Source: Cynocephalus volans (Eukaryota; Chordata; Mammalia; Dermoptera; Cynocephalidae). Taken from it: a stretch of DNA of 64,000 nucleotides. A program made the translations under genes and the position numbers. This document shows, one piece after another, positions 12,291 to 23,610 of this stretch; the first letter of the stretch is position 1, and each line of letters opens with the position of its first letter. The stretch lies in the NCBI RefSeq assembly GCF_027409185.1, contig NC_084463.1, positions 70,479,852 through 70,543,851 of the forward strand, given 5' to 3'. The notes below the pieces were generated by a model. It saw nothing but the letters and a program-made list of their open reading frames with translations. It was not told the DNA's origin and did no database searches.

Positions 12291-15200
12291 ATGTGCAAAA
12301 TAAGTAGCTTCTAAAATGTATCAAGATGAGAAATTATTTGCTAGACAAGTTCATGCTTCAATAGATATTTAATGAACGAATGAATGAACAAGTGTGAGAA
12401 CCCAGGCAGCATAGTTTGGAGGCTCTTTGCCTCTTCTGAGACCATTGTGCAAGTGTTATTAAGTGAGGTTGATAATTTTCTCATTCTGTTTTTTGTTTCA
12501 TTCCTCTGATTTTTTTTAACTAGAACTTTTAAAAACAAAACGAAACAACAGCAATAACAAACAGAAAACAAAATTTCTCTTTAGGCATTATAAAAAAGAA
12601 ATCTTAAATCCCATAGAACAGGAGAAGAACGTATGGAAAAAAATTATTTGCTGGGGAGTTTCTTTCACCGAGATTGGAACACTTATGTTAAAAATACTCC
12701 ATTAATATGGAATTCCTTGCCATTTAACACTATAGATAAAAAAGTATTTTTCAAATTCTGTGATTCTGTAATATAACCTTTTACTTAACCTCTGTCTCCA
12801 TTCTCTATTTCTAATTTTTATCTCAAGGCATAGTTTGCTGATTTCTTTTAAGGTTTACAGACTCATAAACGGGTCCTGGAAGAAATTGTCTGGTCCAACA
12901 TAAACCAAGCAGAGGTGATGTTTACAGGACTGTGAAAGACAAAATGGAAATAAGCATGTGATCTGCCCAACATTTGTTATGTTTGTGCTCCTTGCACAGA
13001 CTAAATAACAGATCAGTTTTCTTCATTTAAAGCTGCAATTAAATCTCCCAGCGCTGTGACTAATGGTTTCATCCTAGTAAATTCTGATTGACAAGGTATA
13101 TATGACATACCCACATGTGCTACATAGCTTGTAATTAATTAGAAGATAACAAGATAAATCAAACACCATTTTCTAAACACAATTTTCCTACTGGAAGAAG
13201 TCTGAAAAAAATTGATCACATAAATGGAAAAAGTTAATAAAAATTTGTCTTTAGTGTCAAAATATGTATGAACTGTTCATCTAGTCTGTATTTTTTATTT
13301 CCCTGAACAGAAGTTTAAAGTCCCAAAATGTAAAATTAGTTATCCAAAATCACATAAGAAAAGCCAGATTTGGATCTTAGTTGTCTTGGTCTCCTAGTTC
13401 TTTGAGGTATATTCACATATTTCCATAAATCTTATTGGATCTTAATTTGTTAACAACCTTACAATTTCAAAACAAGTACTGGTTTTTAATCTATTAAAAA
13501 TAAGCAGAAATATAAATGGGATAAAATGTGTGAAAAGTGAGGGCCTCCGTATCCCTGAAGCATATCATCATACCACCTAATTTGAATATAGCTTCAAACT
13601 GGATTTTTCATTTCATCTCATCAACAATCCTATAATATATTATCACTTTTGTTTTATGAACAGATAAAATGATTGAAGATTGCCAGCATATCTGCTGCCA
13701 CTGAGCGATCAGAAGGAAGCAATATGGTGCTATTGGTTGTGATGGGGAAGGGGCAAGTGGAATTGGATGAGGAAGCTCTGTGTTTGCCCCTGGCCCCTGG
13801 TCCACCTAAACAACGTCATAATTCTGAACTTCAAGTTTTCTCTTCTGCTAGAAGCAGAAGATACTGACACAAATAATCTTAAAGGATTTTGATAAAGATC
13901 AATATTGTTACTTAAAAAGAAATGTAAAATCAAAAACCCATCTTATAATATTCATCATAATTATTTTTGTACACTTAGAGAACATGTCCATGAACAGAGG
14001 AAGAAAAACATATATACATTTTTTTATTAACTAGGCTACTGATGAAAAATTTTAAAACCTGGAAATAATATTAATTACCCTGAGAAAAAAATGCTTCAAG
14101 TCAGGGAATAAATCAATAGCTAAATAACCAGAGAGCAAATTATTGCCTTCACCCACTTCAATCCCCCTCTGTTCTGCATCTACCAGTAAGCAAAATTCCC
14201 TCATTAAAGGAGAAAATGACAAGGTAATACACTAACTCATCTAAGACATCCTCCATTTTTCCACAGTGTTCCATAGATTTGTCTAATTATATGAATACAG
14301 ATTATTTTTTCAGAGGATCTGAGCTAGGGCCAGTGAAACTATAGTTTTAACAAGCTTTTCAGTTGATGTTAATGATCCAAAAAGTTTCAGAACACTGCCT
14401 GAAGCAACAGGCAAAGTCTAGGTAGTTCCTCAAAGAGTAAAAAGCACAGGTGCACACAGACACTCCATACATTGGACAGCTTCCCATGCTGAGGTTAAGG
14501 TGTGAGCTTCAAGTTCACAGCCACGTTCTGGCTGCTTTATCATTAGCGTTCCCCAAGTTCCTAACATAAATAGATCATTGCATTTTCACTTCAAAATCAC
14601 ATACAAAGCTCTTCAACACTTTTTTTGAAACTGAGAACATGAAAACGTAAAATTATACAAGAGGTAGGTAATGAAAAGTAATACACGCACATTTAATATG
14701 GCTAATTGGAATAAGTGAAGAACTAGAAAATCCCTTAGTCACGGTGGCCATATCTTTTGTCAAATGAAAACAAGAGAATTGTCCTCCTGCTAGTGTGGAT
14801 TGACAAAAGAAGGAGATGCCCCTCACACAGGAAATCATGATAATCTCAGGCTGGATTGCTGACACAAGCTGTTCAAGTCTATTTCCTTTAGACTTTTGAT
14901 TGTGAGACTGAGGAAAGCAGCTCTCAGTGTCTGCTCACAGGCAAAACTAGGAAATGTGAGTCTGCAGTAGGAAATGTGAGTCAACTTGCCATACCTGGAT
15001 GCCATTTACAGAGAGAGAAAATGAGTGTCTTAAGAAACAGTGGAAGACTAGAAATTGAAGGAGATGATCTTGGAATTTTTCACACTCTCTACCCAATTGC
15101 CTCCCAGACACAGCTACAGCCATCATTTCCCTGCAACTTTGTTGAGTGAGCAAAAAACAAAACAAAACACTGCCCCTTTTTTCCTAGTTGTGTGTCCGTC

Positions 15201-15427
15201 ACATGCAATTGAAAGAACACCAATTGGAACAATAGGTTTTCAGACACTTCAGATGCAAACAAGTAGCACTTAAGCTACTACTCCTGGTATGAGGAAATTT
15301 TACAACAAAAACAAAGATTTTAGGAGCAATATGGAATTTCTTCACTAGTGATATCTCATGAATGACAATTTTTTTAAAAACATGTTTTCTCTTCATTTGA
15401 AAAGACATACATTTGAAATTACCTGGG
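12291..15427. other. Unassigned 3.1-kb stretch
   Basis: I see no repeat I can name confidently and no credible exon. A weak MIR-like passage may lie near 13600-13690. Open frames are at most 76 codons (12341-12571, minus) and look like chance frames. The low repeat content compared with the flanks makes this a reasonable place to look for conserved non-coding sequence by alignment, but nothing in the bases proves function. Confidence 0.4.
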
Positions 15428-15800
15428 TGATAGGTTCTGAACATAACCAGCACCATTTTAGGCAAGGCCAAGCACAAAATGGCCCCAACCCCTCCCCACT
15501 TCTTTTTATGAGAAACAAACCTCATGATTTCTGAGAAACAGAAACCCTTTTGCTTCTGAAAGGGCGCAGTTCTCCACCCTGGCATAGCTTCCGCATTAGC
15601 ATAATGCCCCTCCTTGATTGTATCAGCCAGTCCTTGACACCCTACAGTCCATATAAGCTCTCCCACCCCCACACCTGCTGCTGTCCTCCACTTCGAGCAC
15701 AGCCAGGAAGATTCTTTTCTTTTAATAAAGCTTGATTGGTACCCAGCATTTTGGCTCACTTTCTTTCATTGGGTAGTACCTATTGTTCTAACTGGCATTT
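15428..15800 (+). repeat. Retroviral LTR-like element (ERV1 type suspected)
   Basis: The block has an LTR-like order of signals. A TG start (about 15428) is followed by a C-rich U3 with 'ggcgcagttctccaccctgg' and 'cattagcataatgcccctcc', a TATA-like 'ccatataagctctccc' (about 15650), and 'ttttaataaagcttgattgg' (about 15722) as polyadenylation signal, about 70 bases downstream. The spacing and the CpG-poor, C-rich composition suit a gammaretrovirus-like solo LTR. I could not find a clean terminal CA or target duplication, so both ends are approximate. The 186-codon frame on the opposite strand is not coding. Confidence 0.55.
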
Positions 15801-16769
15801 TTCAATATTGCAATCGCACCTGCATTGTGTAGCAAACCCAGGCCGGTACAAGAAAAAGTTGTTTTGCAGAGGTTATAAGCCAAAGAAAATGTCAGATCAT
15901 TCATTTCTTTGTAATTTTAGATATGTCTTTACCTTTCACATGACTGCAAGTATATTTTCCATCTATAATCATTCATGCTAGCATTCTTCAAGACATATTT
16001 CATACAGAATTTGAAGTAAAGCCTAGTGTTCTTTTGTGCAGATAACCTGGGAATCTATGTAGAATCTATACTGGTCTTTATCTTTATTTCAGTAAATTTT
16101 TATTGTTTGAAAGGTATTTAGAAGTTGTAAGATGAGCTCTAAGTGAAAATTTCTTTTGACTTGAGAGAAGTTTACTCAATATGAAACTATTATGTAATTC
16201 AGTATCTTAATTATATTTGCAAATAAGAACATATAAGTAACATGACTATATTTTTATTGCATTGGTCTGCACAGTATCTATTAGAAAAATATAAAAGAAA
16301 AATGTTCCTTTTTTTTTTTTTTGGCAGCTCGACGGGACAAGGATCTGTACATGAAGTTTTGTCTTTTTGTCTTTTGCCCTTCACAGCATTTACTATCCAG
16401 GAAGAGGTGCTAGAGGAGAGACTGACACCTGCAACCAAGGCATTACAAACCATGAGAACAAATTTAGTTGGAACAAATGAAAAACTTATTTGTAATACAT
16501 TCAGTTCCCTAGGGAAATTAAAAGAATGCAGAACATGTACCATTAGCATAGGAAATTCTTGGTGGTGTATAGTTAGAGTCAATAAATGAATTAGTAAAAC
16601 CTGAAAATTTACTCTTCTCTGGGCTATCTCAGACAATGAAACTAAAATGAGTTCCTTGCCTACTACATTGGACTCATCGATAGATTTTACTTTCAGTTAG
16701 GCTGGATTTAATATAAACTTGTACCAGATAATAATACCTAATGATTATCATGCACTTCAAATGTACTAG
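15801..16769. other. Unassigned, apart from a poly(T)/SINE fragment
   Basis: Nothing recognised beyond the short t-SINE-like fragment at 16310-16350. The overlapping 141-codon minus and 115-codon plus frames (16211-16636 and 16242-16589) have no recognisable domain and span that fragment. Confidence 0.45.
16310..16350 (-). repeat. t-SINE 3' fragment (tentative)
   Basis: A T run is followed by 'ggcagctcgacgggacaaggatc'. Read on the minus strand this gives 'gatccttgtcccgtcgagctgcc' plus poly(A), close to the tRNA 3' end and tail of the clearer t-SINE copies at 22.3 and 52.8 kb. It is only about 25 informative bases, so a chance match is possible. Confidence 0.4.
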
Positions 16770-16945
16770 GCAATAATCTCAGGGCTTAATATGTATTAAT
16801 TTATTTAATCCTCAAAACAGTTTTATGAGGAAAATGAGGCATAGGGATTTAAACAGCGTGGGCAATGTCACACAGCTAATTAACAGTGTGGTGCAGCCAA
16901 GAAGACAACACAAGCAATCTGGGTTCAGAGCTCACACTCTTGTTA
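16770..16945 (-). repeat. MIR SINE
   Basis: 'tcctcaaaacagttttatgaggaaaatgaggcatagg', then 'caatgtcacacagctaattaacag' and 'tctgggttcagagctcacactcttg', reproduce in order the reverse complement of a MIR: core, 'gtcacacagctag' and the tRNA-like head. This is one of the better preserved MIR copies here. Confidence 0.82.
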
Positions 16946-17397
16946 ATTTACTTATACCTACCTGGAAAATAGTAAAAGACATAGAAGACCATGTAGAAAT
17001 ATACACATAACACACATAAATAATATGAATTTAAGTAGATAAGACTTCTGTTTTCAGTAATAATGGGCTAAATAATTTATATTAATCTTCTGGTGGAGAA
17101 CAACTAGTAATATCAGAAAAATTTGTTTAAATCATCTGTGCAAAGGCCTCTAAGAACCAATAAAATATATGTAATTATTCAGTCAGTATCTGGGGAAGAA
17201 AAGATGCCTGGAGATGTAAACCTAGTATGAGGTTTGCCTTTTCTAGAGTGAGTGGCTGAGAGTCTGAGAGTCTGAAACCAATGCAGAAAAATATCTGGAA
17301 AAATTCATATAAACAAAAATTAAAGTCCAGGGCCTATCAAATATAGTTTATATTGGTGAACACTACTGGTTAGAACCCAGAAAGGTTGCACCCACAG
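16946..17397. other. No recognised feature
   Basis: AT-rich sequence between a MIR and an LTR. Some phrases (17050-17340) faintly resemble old L1 5' region but are too diverged to assign. Confidence 0.4.
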
Positions 17398-17988
17398 TGT
17401 AAGGTTAAAATGGAAGTAGACAGCCTGTTAAAATAATTAATTGGAAGGCCATTAGACTAAGAAAGTTCCAAAACCCTGGGTTCCTACATAAGCAAACTGA
17501 AGCCCAACTCAGTGTAAATGGTCATATTCTAGGAAAACAAAACCTAAGCTTAACCAATCAGAAACCACCAAGAGGATAGAGACTTTCCACTGGAATAATC
17601 CAAATAAGGTGTTTAAACCATTCATTGGGAGGTCATTAGGCAGAGAAGGCTCCAGTGTCTTGGGTTCTTATATAAGCAAACCAAACCCCAATGTAAACAG
17701 TAAAAGGAAATTTAAGCTTAACCAATCACATATAGTTGAGTAGCCATTAGTTATATAACTGGGAACATTGCACCAGATTATACCCAAATAAGGCAAATGC
17801 CTAGCTACAGCTAATTAAGTAATTTCTTCACTTTGCTTCTGTGTTCAGCCTACAAAAGCCCACTGCTCACATTACAGAATGGAGCTCCCTGAATCTCTTC
17901 TGGTTTTGCATGCTGCCTGTTTCATGAACCATTTTTTGCTCATATAAACTTTGCTAAAATTAATTTGTCTAAAGTTTTTCTCCTAACA
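17398..17988 (+). repeat. LTR-like element with internal duplication
   Basis: It begins TGTAAGGTTAAAATGG and ends near 'tttttctcctaaca'. A CCAAT-type motif occurs twice ('ttaaccaatca' near 17550 and 17720). The 3' part has 'gcctacaaaagcccactgctc' (TATA-like region) followed by 'catataaactttgctaaaat'. The segment 17425-17575 is repeated at 17609-17735 with roughly 75% identity ('gtcattaggcagagaaggctcc', 'ataagcaaac...'), a U3-type duplication. No target duplication is clear. Confidence 0.55.
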
Positions 17989-18160
17989 GAGGCTACTGTT
18001 CCACTCTAAACAGTCAAATTTTTTTTTGCCTATCTTCCACATTCACCTTATAAAAAGCTTTCCTGTTCTGTCCCTTTGGCAGAGCTCTGAATTGCTTGCA
18101 ATCTGGAGCTGAATAAACTCTGAAATTGTAATGTGAAAAAGTTTATCTCTTAACAAGCCT
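17989..18160 (+). repeat. Second LTR-like 3' end
   Basis: 'ccttataaaaagctttcctg' followed about 60 bases later by 'ggagctgaataaactctg' looks like the TATA box to polyadenylation part of another LTR, directly abutting the previous element. It may be part of the same element or an older remnant. Confidence 0.4.
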
Positions 18161-18544
18161 ATGCAAGGATCTTAAGTTAAGCTTAGAATTATTTTAATTC
18201 CAGAACTGAATTAAGATAATCCCTGAGTGTTAATATCCCCCAGGCACCATTCAGAAAGAAAATCTGTCCTAGATCTCAAACGATTTCTATAACTTCCTAA
18301 ACACATTTGGTACAATAAAAACAAGTAACAGTAGAAATCAGAAGACAAGACAACATGAAGAAGAACTAGGTGTGTAAGTCAGGGTTCAGTTAAAGTAACA
18401 GAACCATTCAGAGATTTTACATAATTGTGGAAGCTGCTGTTGCCTTTGTGTCTGATATTATAACTTGAAATTCATAGGTCTGGCAGTTGAGAAGAGGAGA
18501 TAGATGTAAAATGGGAGAGAAAAAAACAATTTGGAACCCACAAG
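18161..18544. other. Mostly unassigned; possible MLT2 fragment
   Basis: 'taagtcagggttcagttaaagtaacagaacc' at 18376 resembles the reversed terminus of an MLT2 LTR. The remainder is not recognised. Confidence 0.35.
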
Positions 18545-19000
18545 TAGAAGAAAATCAATGGATTGTATGAAAAATACTATTAAACAATTTGATCAAATTG
18601 ACATTTGTAGACCACTCCATACATTAATAGAACAATATATACTGTTCTCAAGTACACATGAATGAAGGATTCAGTCAAATAGATTTACACTAGACCATAA
18701 CCAAATTTAAGTAAAGTTAAAAAGACTGAAATCATAGAGTAAATTCTCTGACCACAACAGAATTGAATCAAAACAAATATAGAAAAAATATCTGGAATGA
18801 CTCATATAATTGGAAAATAAATATAAATTTAGACATAATCACTAGGGCAAATAAGAATATACAGGGGAATATTTTGAACCAAATGAAACAATATATCAAA
18901 ATTTGTGGTTTGCCATGAAAGCAGTAATTAGAGACAAACTTATAGTTAAAATTTATTAAAGTAAAAAGTTTCAAAATGAATGATCTAAGTATCCACATTT
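18545..19000 (+). repeat. L1 ORF2 fragment (endonuclease/RT junction)
   Basis: 'accataaccaaatttaagtaaag', 'gtaaattctctgaccacaac' and 'gccatgaaagcagtaattag' mark the L1 ORF2 segment between the endonuclease and the reverse transcriptase (the FSDHN-type motif region). It is truncated at 19000 by an LTR fragment. Confidence 0.75.
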
Positions 19001-19212
19001 TGGGGCTCAGAAAATGACACCCCAAAAATGAAGGTCTCAGAGGCAGTCTCAGAAAGAAAGTCTCTCTTTGACTTTCTACTACCCTCCAGTCTCTCAGCCC
19101 TCATTCATCCCTGGTGCTAGCCATAGAAACTAAAATTCTCATCCCCAAGGCAGGTCATAGAAAACAGAGACCCTTTCCCCCAAAGCCAGCTATAAAGCCT
19201 AAAAATTTTACA
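19001..19212 (+). repeat. ERV1-type LTR 5' fragment (tentative)
   Basis: It starts TGGGGCTCAGAAAATGACACC after L1 sequence, and L1 resumes at about 19213. The C-rich body and the start resemble ERV1 LTR U3 starts of the 'TGAGGCTCAGAAAATGACACCCC' kind. A TATA-like 'agctataaagcc' lies near the end, and no polyadenylation region remains. The L1 segments on either side are not contiguous in L1 order, so a deletion probably accompanied it. Confidence 0.5.
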
Positions 19213-21060
19213 CTAACTCTAAAATGATTTCTTAAATACAACACCAAAAGCATAATCAATGAAAGAGAAGATTACTAAGTTAGGCTTCATCAAAACTAAA
19301 ACTTTTGTCCCTTAAAAGACACCATAAAGAAAGTGCAAAACAACCCCACAGACTGAAAGAAATTTCAAATCATATAGCCAATAAGGAATTTGTAGATAGA
19401 AAATATACAGCATTCTTGTAAATCAATTATTTTTTGAACAACCCAATTTAAAATGAGCAGAGGACTTGAATAGATATTCCAACAAAGAAGATATTTGAAT
19501 GGCTAATCAACACGTTATTGGAGGAGAGGGTGTCAGGAGGTTGGATAGCTGACCTCAACCCACCCTGTCCTCTACTAGGTTCCTGACTCTGCCACAGGAA
19601 AGAATCCAAGAGCAGAGTCAGAGTAGAAAGCAAAAACTGGTTTAATGTAAAGAATAAAAAAATACACACTTCACAGGGAAAGTGCAGGCTGGCTCCAGAG
19701 AGTGAGTGGCAGCCACAGTAAATTTAATACAAAAGTAAGAAATACACAGTTTGCAAACATAGTGCAGGCTGTCTTGAGAGCATCAGCCCACTAAAGACAA
19801 GTTTAACATAAAAAGTAAGAAATATAAACTTCACAGGTGAAGTAAGGGCTGTGTCCAGAGTAAGCAGCAGCCCCTCCTTCTTCCTGGATTCTACCTATAT
19901 AGTTGGTTATTCTATACATGTTCATATTATCTAATGAATATTTAACTAAGGGGGTGGTTCCCAGTTACATAACAGGTTATGCAACATAGCCTTGCACATG
20001 CTCAGTAGGTCTCCTCCGTGCATGCTCATTGCTCAAATTCCAATGCGTGCACTGAAAATTACTTAAAATATATTTAATACTTTCTAGTGTCCCCAGTGGA
20101 AGGTCATTAAAGGATAAATTCTTCCTACTGAGCATGCCCAGCCCCTGGAATTACATAAATCTGCCTCCTGTCTCTCAATCTCCACATGTTGGTGCCGAAA
20201 ATAGGTGCAACAAGCAACAGTACCTCAAGGTTCAGAGGAGTCCTAGGGGAGTGGGCTGAAACCCGACCCCAAGGAAACTGAGCACCTCCTATCTCAAACA
20301 CATGAAAAGTTGTTGAACATGCAAAAAGGATGCATTAACACTAGCATGCAAACCAAAGTCATAATGATTTAACCACTTTGGACCCACAATGGTGGATATC
20401 ATGAAAAAGACAGTCAATAACAGGAGTTGGTGAAGATGTGGAGAAATTAGAGCCCCCATACATTTCTGGTTGGAATGTAAAATGGTGTGACCACTTTGAA
20501 AAACAGTTTGGCAGTATCACAAAAAGTTAAACATAAAATTACCATATGATCCAGCAATTTCATGCTTAGATAAATGAAAATATATGTCCACCACAAAAAT
20601 TTGTACATAAATGTCATAACAGCATTACCCACAATAGCCTAAAAGTTGAAGCAACCCAATGTCCAACAGGTAAATGGATAAATAAAATGTGGCATATAAT
20701 GGAATAATATTTTGTATACTTATACGTTACAACACAGATGAGCTTCAAAACACTATGCTAAGTGAAAACAGTAACAAAAGACCATATACTACATTATCAC
20801 GTTTATATGAAATGTCCAAAATGGACCAATGTATACTGAGAAAGTAGATTAGTGGTTGCCTAGGGCTGAAGGTAATGGGAAGAATTGGAAGTGATTGCTA
20901 AGGGGTACAAGGTGTCCTTGAGGGATGATTAAAAATATTCTAAAATTAGATTATGGTGATAGTTATACACTGTGTAAATATACTAAAATATATTGAATTC
21001 TAAACATTAAACAGGACAACTCTGTGTCATGTAAATTATATCTCAATGAGAAAAAAGAGA
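19213..21060 (+). repeat. L1 ORF2 C-terminal region and 3' end, split by a solo LTR
   Basis: L1 sequence (19213-19512, 'caccaaaagcataatcaatg', 'aatttaaaatgagcagagg') continues after the LTR at 20301 with 'catgaaaagttgttgaacat' and runs to the 3' UTR ('tgtcatgtaaattatatctc', then an A-rich tail at 21044-21060). With the LTR and one AACA copy removed, the reading 'gctaatcaacacatgaaaag' is exact L1 sequence. Confidence 0.82.
19513..20296 (-). repeat. 784-bp solo LTR with three internal ~83-bp repeats
   Basis: The element lies between AACA (19509-19512) and AACA (20297-20300), a 4-bp duplication, and removing it restores L1 perfectly. Read on the minus strand it starts TGAGATAGGAGGTG and ends '...cctccaataacg', where the terminal CA appears mutated to CG. 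The minus strand has a TATA-like 'aactatataggtag' (near 19900). From about 19880 down to 19648 it carries three units starting at plus positions 19648, 19733 and 19815, sharing 'aagtaagaaatacacac'. The final unit runs into 'cattaaaccagtttttgctttc' as a probable R/U5 region. No internal retroviral genes remain. The family is not identified. Confidence 0.7.
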
Positions 21061-21245
21061 ATAAATGGTTTATCTGATAACCTGAAATTGAATTTTAAAT
21101 AAATAATTTTTCACAAAGAAAAACATCAGGACTTAATGGCTTCATGGTGAATTATGCTCAGTATTTAAGAAAAAACATACTACCAATACTACTTAAATTT
21201 TTTCAGAAAACAGAGGAGGAGAAATATGGAAGTCAATCTTCCTAG
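21061..21245 (+). repeat. L1 ORF2 RT-region fragment
   Basis: 'acatcaggacttaatggcttcatgg' and 'actaccaatactacttaaat' correspond to the L1 ORF2 stretch just upstream of the core reverse-transcriptase motifs. It follows directly on the A-rich tail of the previous L1. Confidence 0.65.
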
Positions 21246-21691
21246 CATTTCTTAGTGAAGGGTGCCAGCCTCTTGAGTGATGGAAATGGAAAAGTTATAA
21301 TGTTAAAGAATATTGCCCTTTGTCTCCCAGAAACATTAACTCTTCGCATTTTAATGGTATTAGATCCAGAAGTAAGGGTTTGCATTTTAGAAGGGAAAGG
21401 GACAGCAAGCTATTTGTTTACATTCCAAAGAATTTTAAACTAGGAACCTTCTTATTCATTTCCCACAGAAGAATTGCTTACACTATGAGGATTAGGTTTC
21501 TCTACTTCTTTTAGGAGACACAAGTCGCAACTGGGCTGTGCGTAGTCTTTATTAATTCCCGGATTCATAATTTTGGAGTTTCTCTCTTATAGCGCAAATA
21601 TTCCCTTTCTGTGCATGCAGCCCTAATTATCTGTTGTAATAGTTTGGTTCTGATCTAGAAACCTCACCTTTGCTTGCAGGCCAATGTAAAT
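21246..21691. other. Unassigned insert between L1 pieces
   Basis: About 450 bases that are not recognisably L1 but separate two L1 RT-region fragments. It holds a 62-codon and a 64-codon frame with no resemblance to known domains. It could be an unidentified LTR or unique sequence. Confidence 0.4.
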
Positions 21692-21919
21692 AACTATAGA
21701 TATTAAATACTTACCAAAAAAGCTGTCCAAATTATTTTATGAGGAAATCATAACTCTGATACCAAAACAAGACAAAGACATTGCAACAAAAGAAAACTAC
21801 AGATTAATATCTTCCATTGGATAATAAACATAAACACAATGATCATTTTTAAAGTGTTGAGCAAATCAAATTCAACAGTATATGAAAAGGACAATGCACG
21901 TGAAAATGGTGTCTATTTC
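21692..21919 (+). repeat. Inverted repeat, left arm (L1 ORF2 sequence)
   Basis: This 228-base L1 RT-region segment is the reverse complement of 23611-23833. The first 100 bases (21692-21791) match without a single difference. After a 5-base insertion here ('gaaaa'), the remaining ~123 bases differ at 8 positions. Homology ends abruptly after 'ggtgtctatttc' at 21919, where the sequence switches to reversed L1 3'-end sequence. Confidence 0.9.
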
Positions 21920-22324
21920 CTATTATATGGTGTCTTGTGCCTGGCTTCTTTCGCTCAGATAACGTTTTGATATTCATCCATTACGCTTTGTGTATAGTAA
22001 TTCATTCTTTTTTATGGCTGAGTAGGAGTCATGATTTAGATACTATACTTTGTTTACCCATTCACCTGTAGTTGGGTATTTGGATTGTTTCCCGTTTTTG
22101 TCTATTTTATGAATATTTATTGTACAAACTGCCATGTACAAGTCTTTGTGTGTGTATGTGTTTTTGTTCCTTTTCGGTAACTGCCTAGGAGTGGAAGGGC
22201 TGGGTTGTGTAGTCAGTGTGTATTCACCTTCATCATAAACTGCTGAAGATGTTTCCAAAGTGGTCGTGCACTTTCACATTTCCAGCAGTGATGTATGAGG
22301 GTTTCAGTTGCTCTGCATTCTCAT

Positions 22325-22539
22325 TACCACTTAGTATTTTTTTTTTTTTTTTTTTTTTGTCTTTATGTGACCGGTAAGGGGGTCGCAACCCTTGGCTTGA
22401 TGTCGCCCGCACCGCGCTCAGCCAGTGAGCACACTGGCCAGTCCTATACAGGATCCGAACCCTCGGCGGGAGCGCCGCTACACTCCCAAGCGCTACACTC
22501 TCCCGAGTGTGCCACGCGGCCGGCCCTACCAATTAGTAT
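22325..22539 (-). mobile_element. Dimeric tRNA-Ile-derived SINE (t-SINE/CYN-like) with target duplication
   Basis: The minus strand gives two tRNA-related units and a poly(A) tail. The first unit has 'gtggcacactcgggagag' (box A-like) and 'gagggttcggatcc' (box B). The second has 'gtgtgctcactggctgagcg', a degraded box B 'agggttgcgaccccc' and 'ttaccggtcac'. The body is 22338-22526 including the T run at 22338-22358. The flanks 'taccacttagtat' (22325-22337) and 'taccaattagtat' (22527-22539) are a 13-bp duplication with one mismatch. The dimer layout and 'ggccggccg' start fit the colugo t-SINE/CYN family as I recall it. The host sequence is the reversed L1. Confidence 0.85.
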
Positions 22540-23610
22540 TGTCAGACTTTGTTATTTTAACCAATAAGCATATAGTGGTATCTCATTGTGGTTTTAATTT
22601 GTGTTTCTCTGATGACTAATGATATTGGCCATCTTTGCAGGTGCTAATTGGTTATATTTTATATTCTTTTGTAAGGCGTCTGTTCCAATTTTTGTAGATA
22701 CTTTAACTGGAATCTTTGGCATCTGCTAATTAATATGTATAGCAAATACTTACTCTCGGTGTGAGGCTTACCTTTTCATTTCCTTAAAGGTGTCTTCAAA
22801 GACAAAAAAAATTATGATGAAGTCCCATTCACCTATGGTTTTCACTATGATTCCCACTCTTGATGTCCTATCTAGAAAATCTTTGCCTATCCCAAGATCA
22901 AAAGACTTTCTCCTGTTTCTTCTAGAAGTTTCATAGTCTTAGCTTCTGCACTAGGTCTGGGATGCATTTTGATTTATTTTTTTGTGAATACCATGAGGCT
23001 AAATCTGAGGTACATTTTTCTCTCTGTGAATATTCAACCAATGTAGCACCATTTGTTGAAAAACTATTCATTCACCTCTAAATTATGTTGGCATCTTTAT
23101 TGAAAATCAAGTGACTCTATACATGTGATCAGTATATGCCTCTCTCTTTTTTTGCACTGATCTATTTACCTATTCTTTTGATAATACTACACTGTCTTGA
23201 TTAGTAAGCCTTAAAATCTGGTACTGTGTCTTTTCTGACTTTTTTTATTCAAAATTGCTTGGCTATTCTAGATACTTTGAATGTTTATATCAATTTTAGA
23301 ATCAGCTTATCAATTTTTATAAAACTGTATCTGGTATTTTGATTGGTATTGTGTTTAATCTATAGATCAATATGTAGAGAATTAGCATGTTAACAGTAAT
23401 GAGTCTTCCAACCCATGAATATGTATACCTCTCAATTTACTTCTCTTCAATCATTTTTCTCAGTCATATTTTGTAGTTCTAACATGCCGTCTTGAACTTT
23501 GTCAAATACGTTTTTTGTCAAATGCTTACCTGTTGAAATGTGTTTTATCCTTTACTCAGCAAATACACTGAAGTATATTGATTTTTGAATGTTAATGAAC
23601 TTGCATTACT

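Noticed and set aside
15199-15759. 186-codon open frame on the minus strand
   Set aside because: It is the longest frame in the window but lies antisense to an LTR-like element, has no recognisable domain and no start context or splice signals to support it.
19648-19880. Spaced repeats that could suggest a CRISPR-like array
   Set aside because: The ~83-bp units are contiguous, diverged tandem repeats inside a retroviral LTR in a mammalian genome.
20189-20200. 'TTGGTGCCGAAA' resembling a retroviral primer-binding site just after 'ctccaca'
   Set aside because: The target duplication AACA places the LTR borders at 19513 and 20296, so this motif lies inside the LTR, and the minus orientation fits the other signals better.
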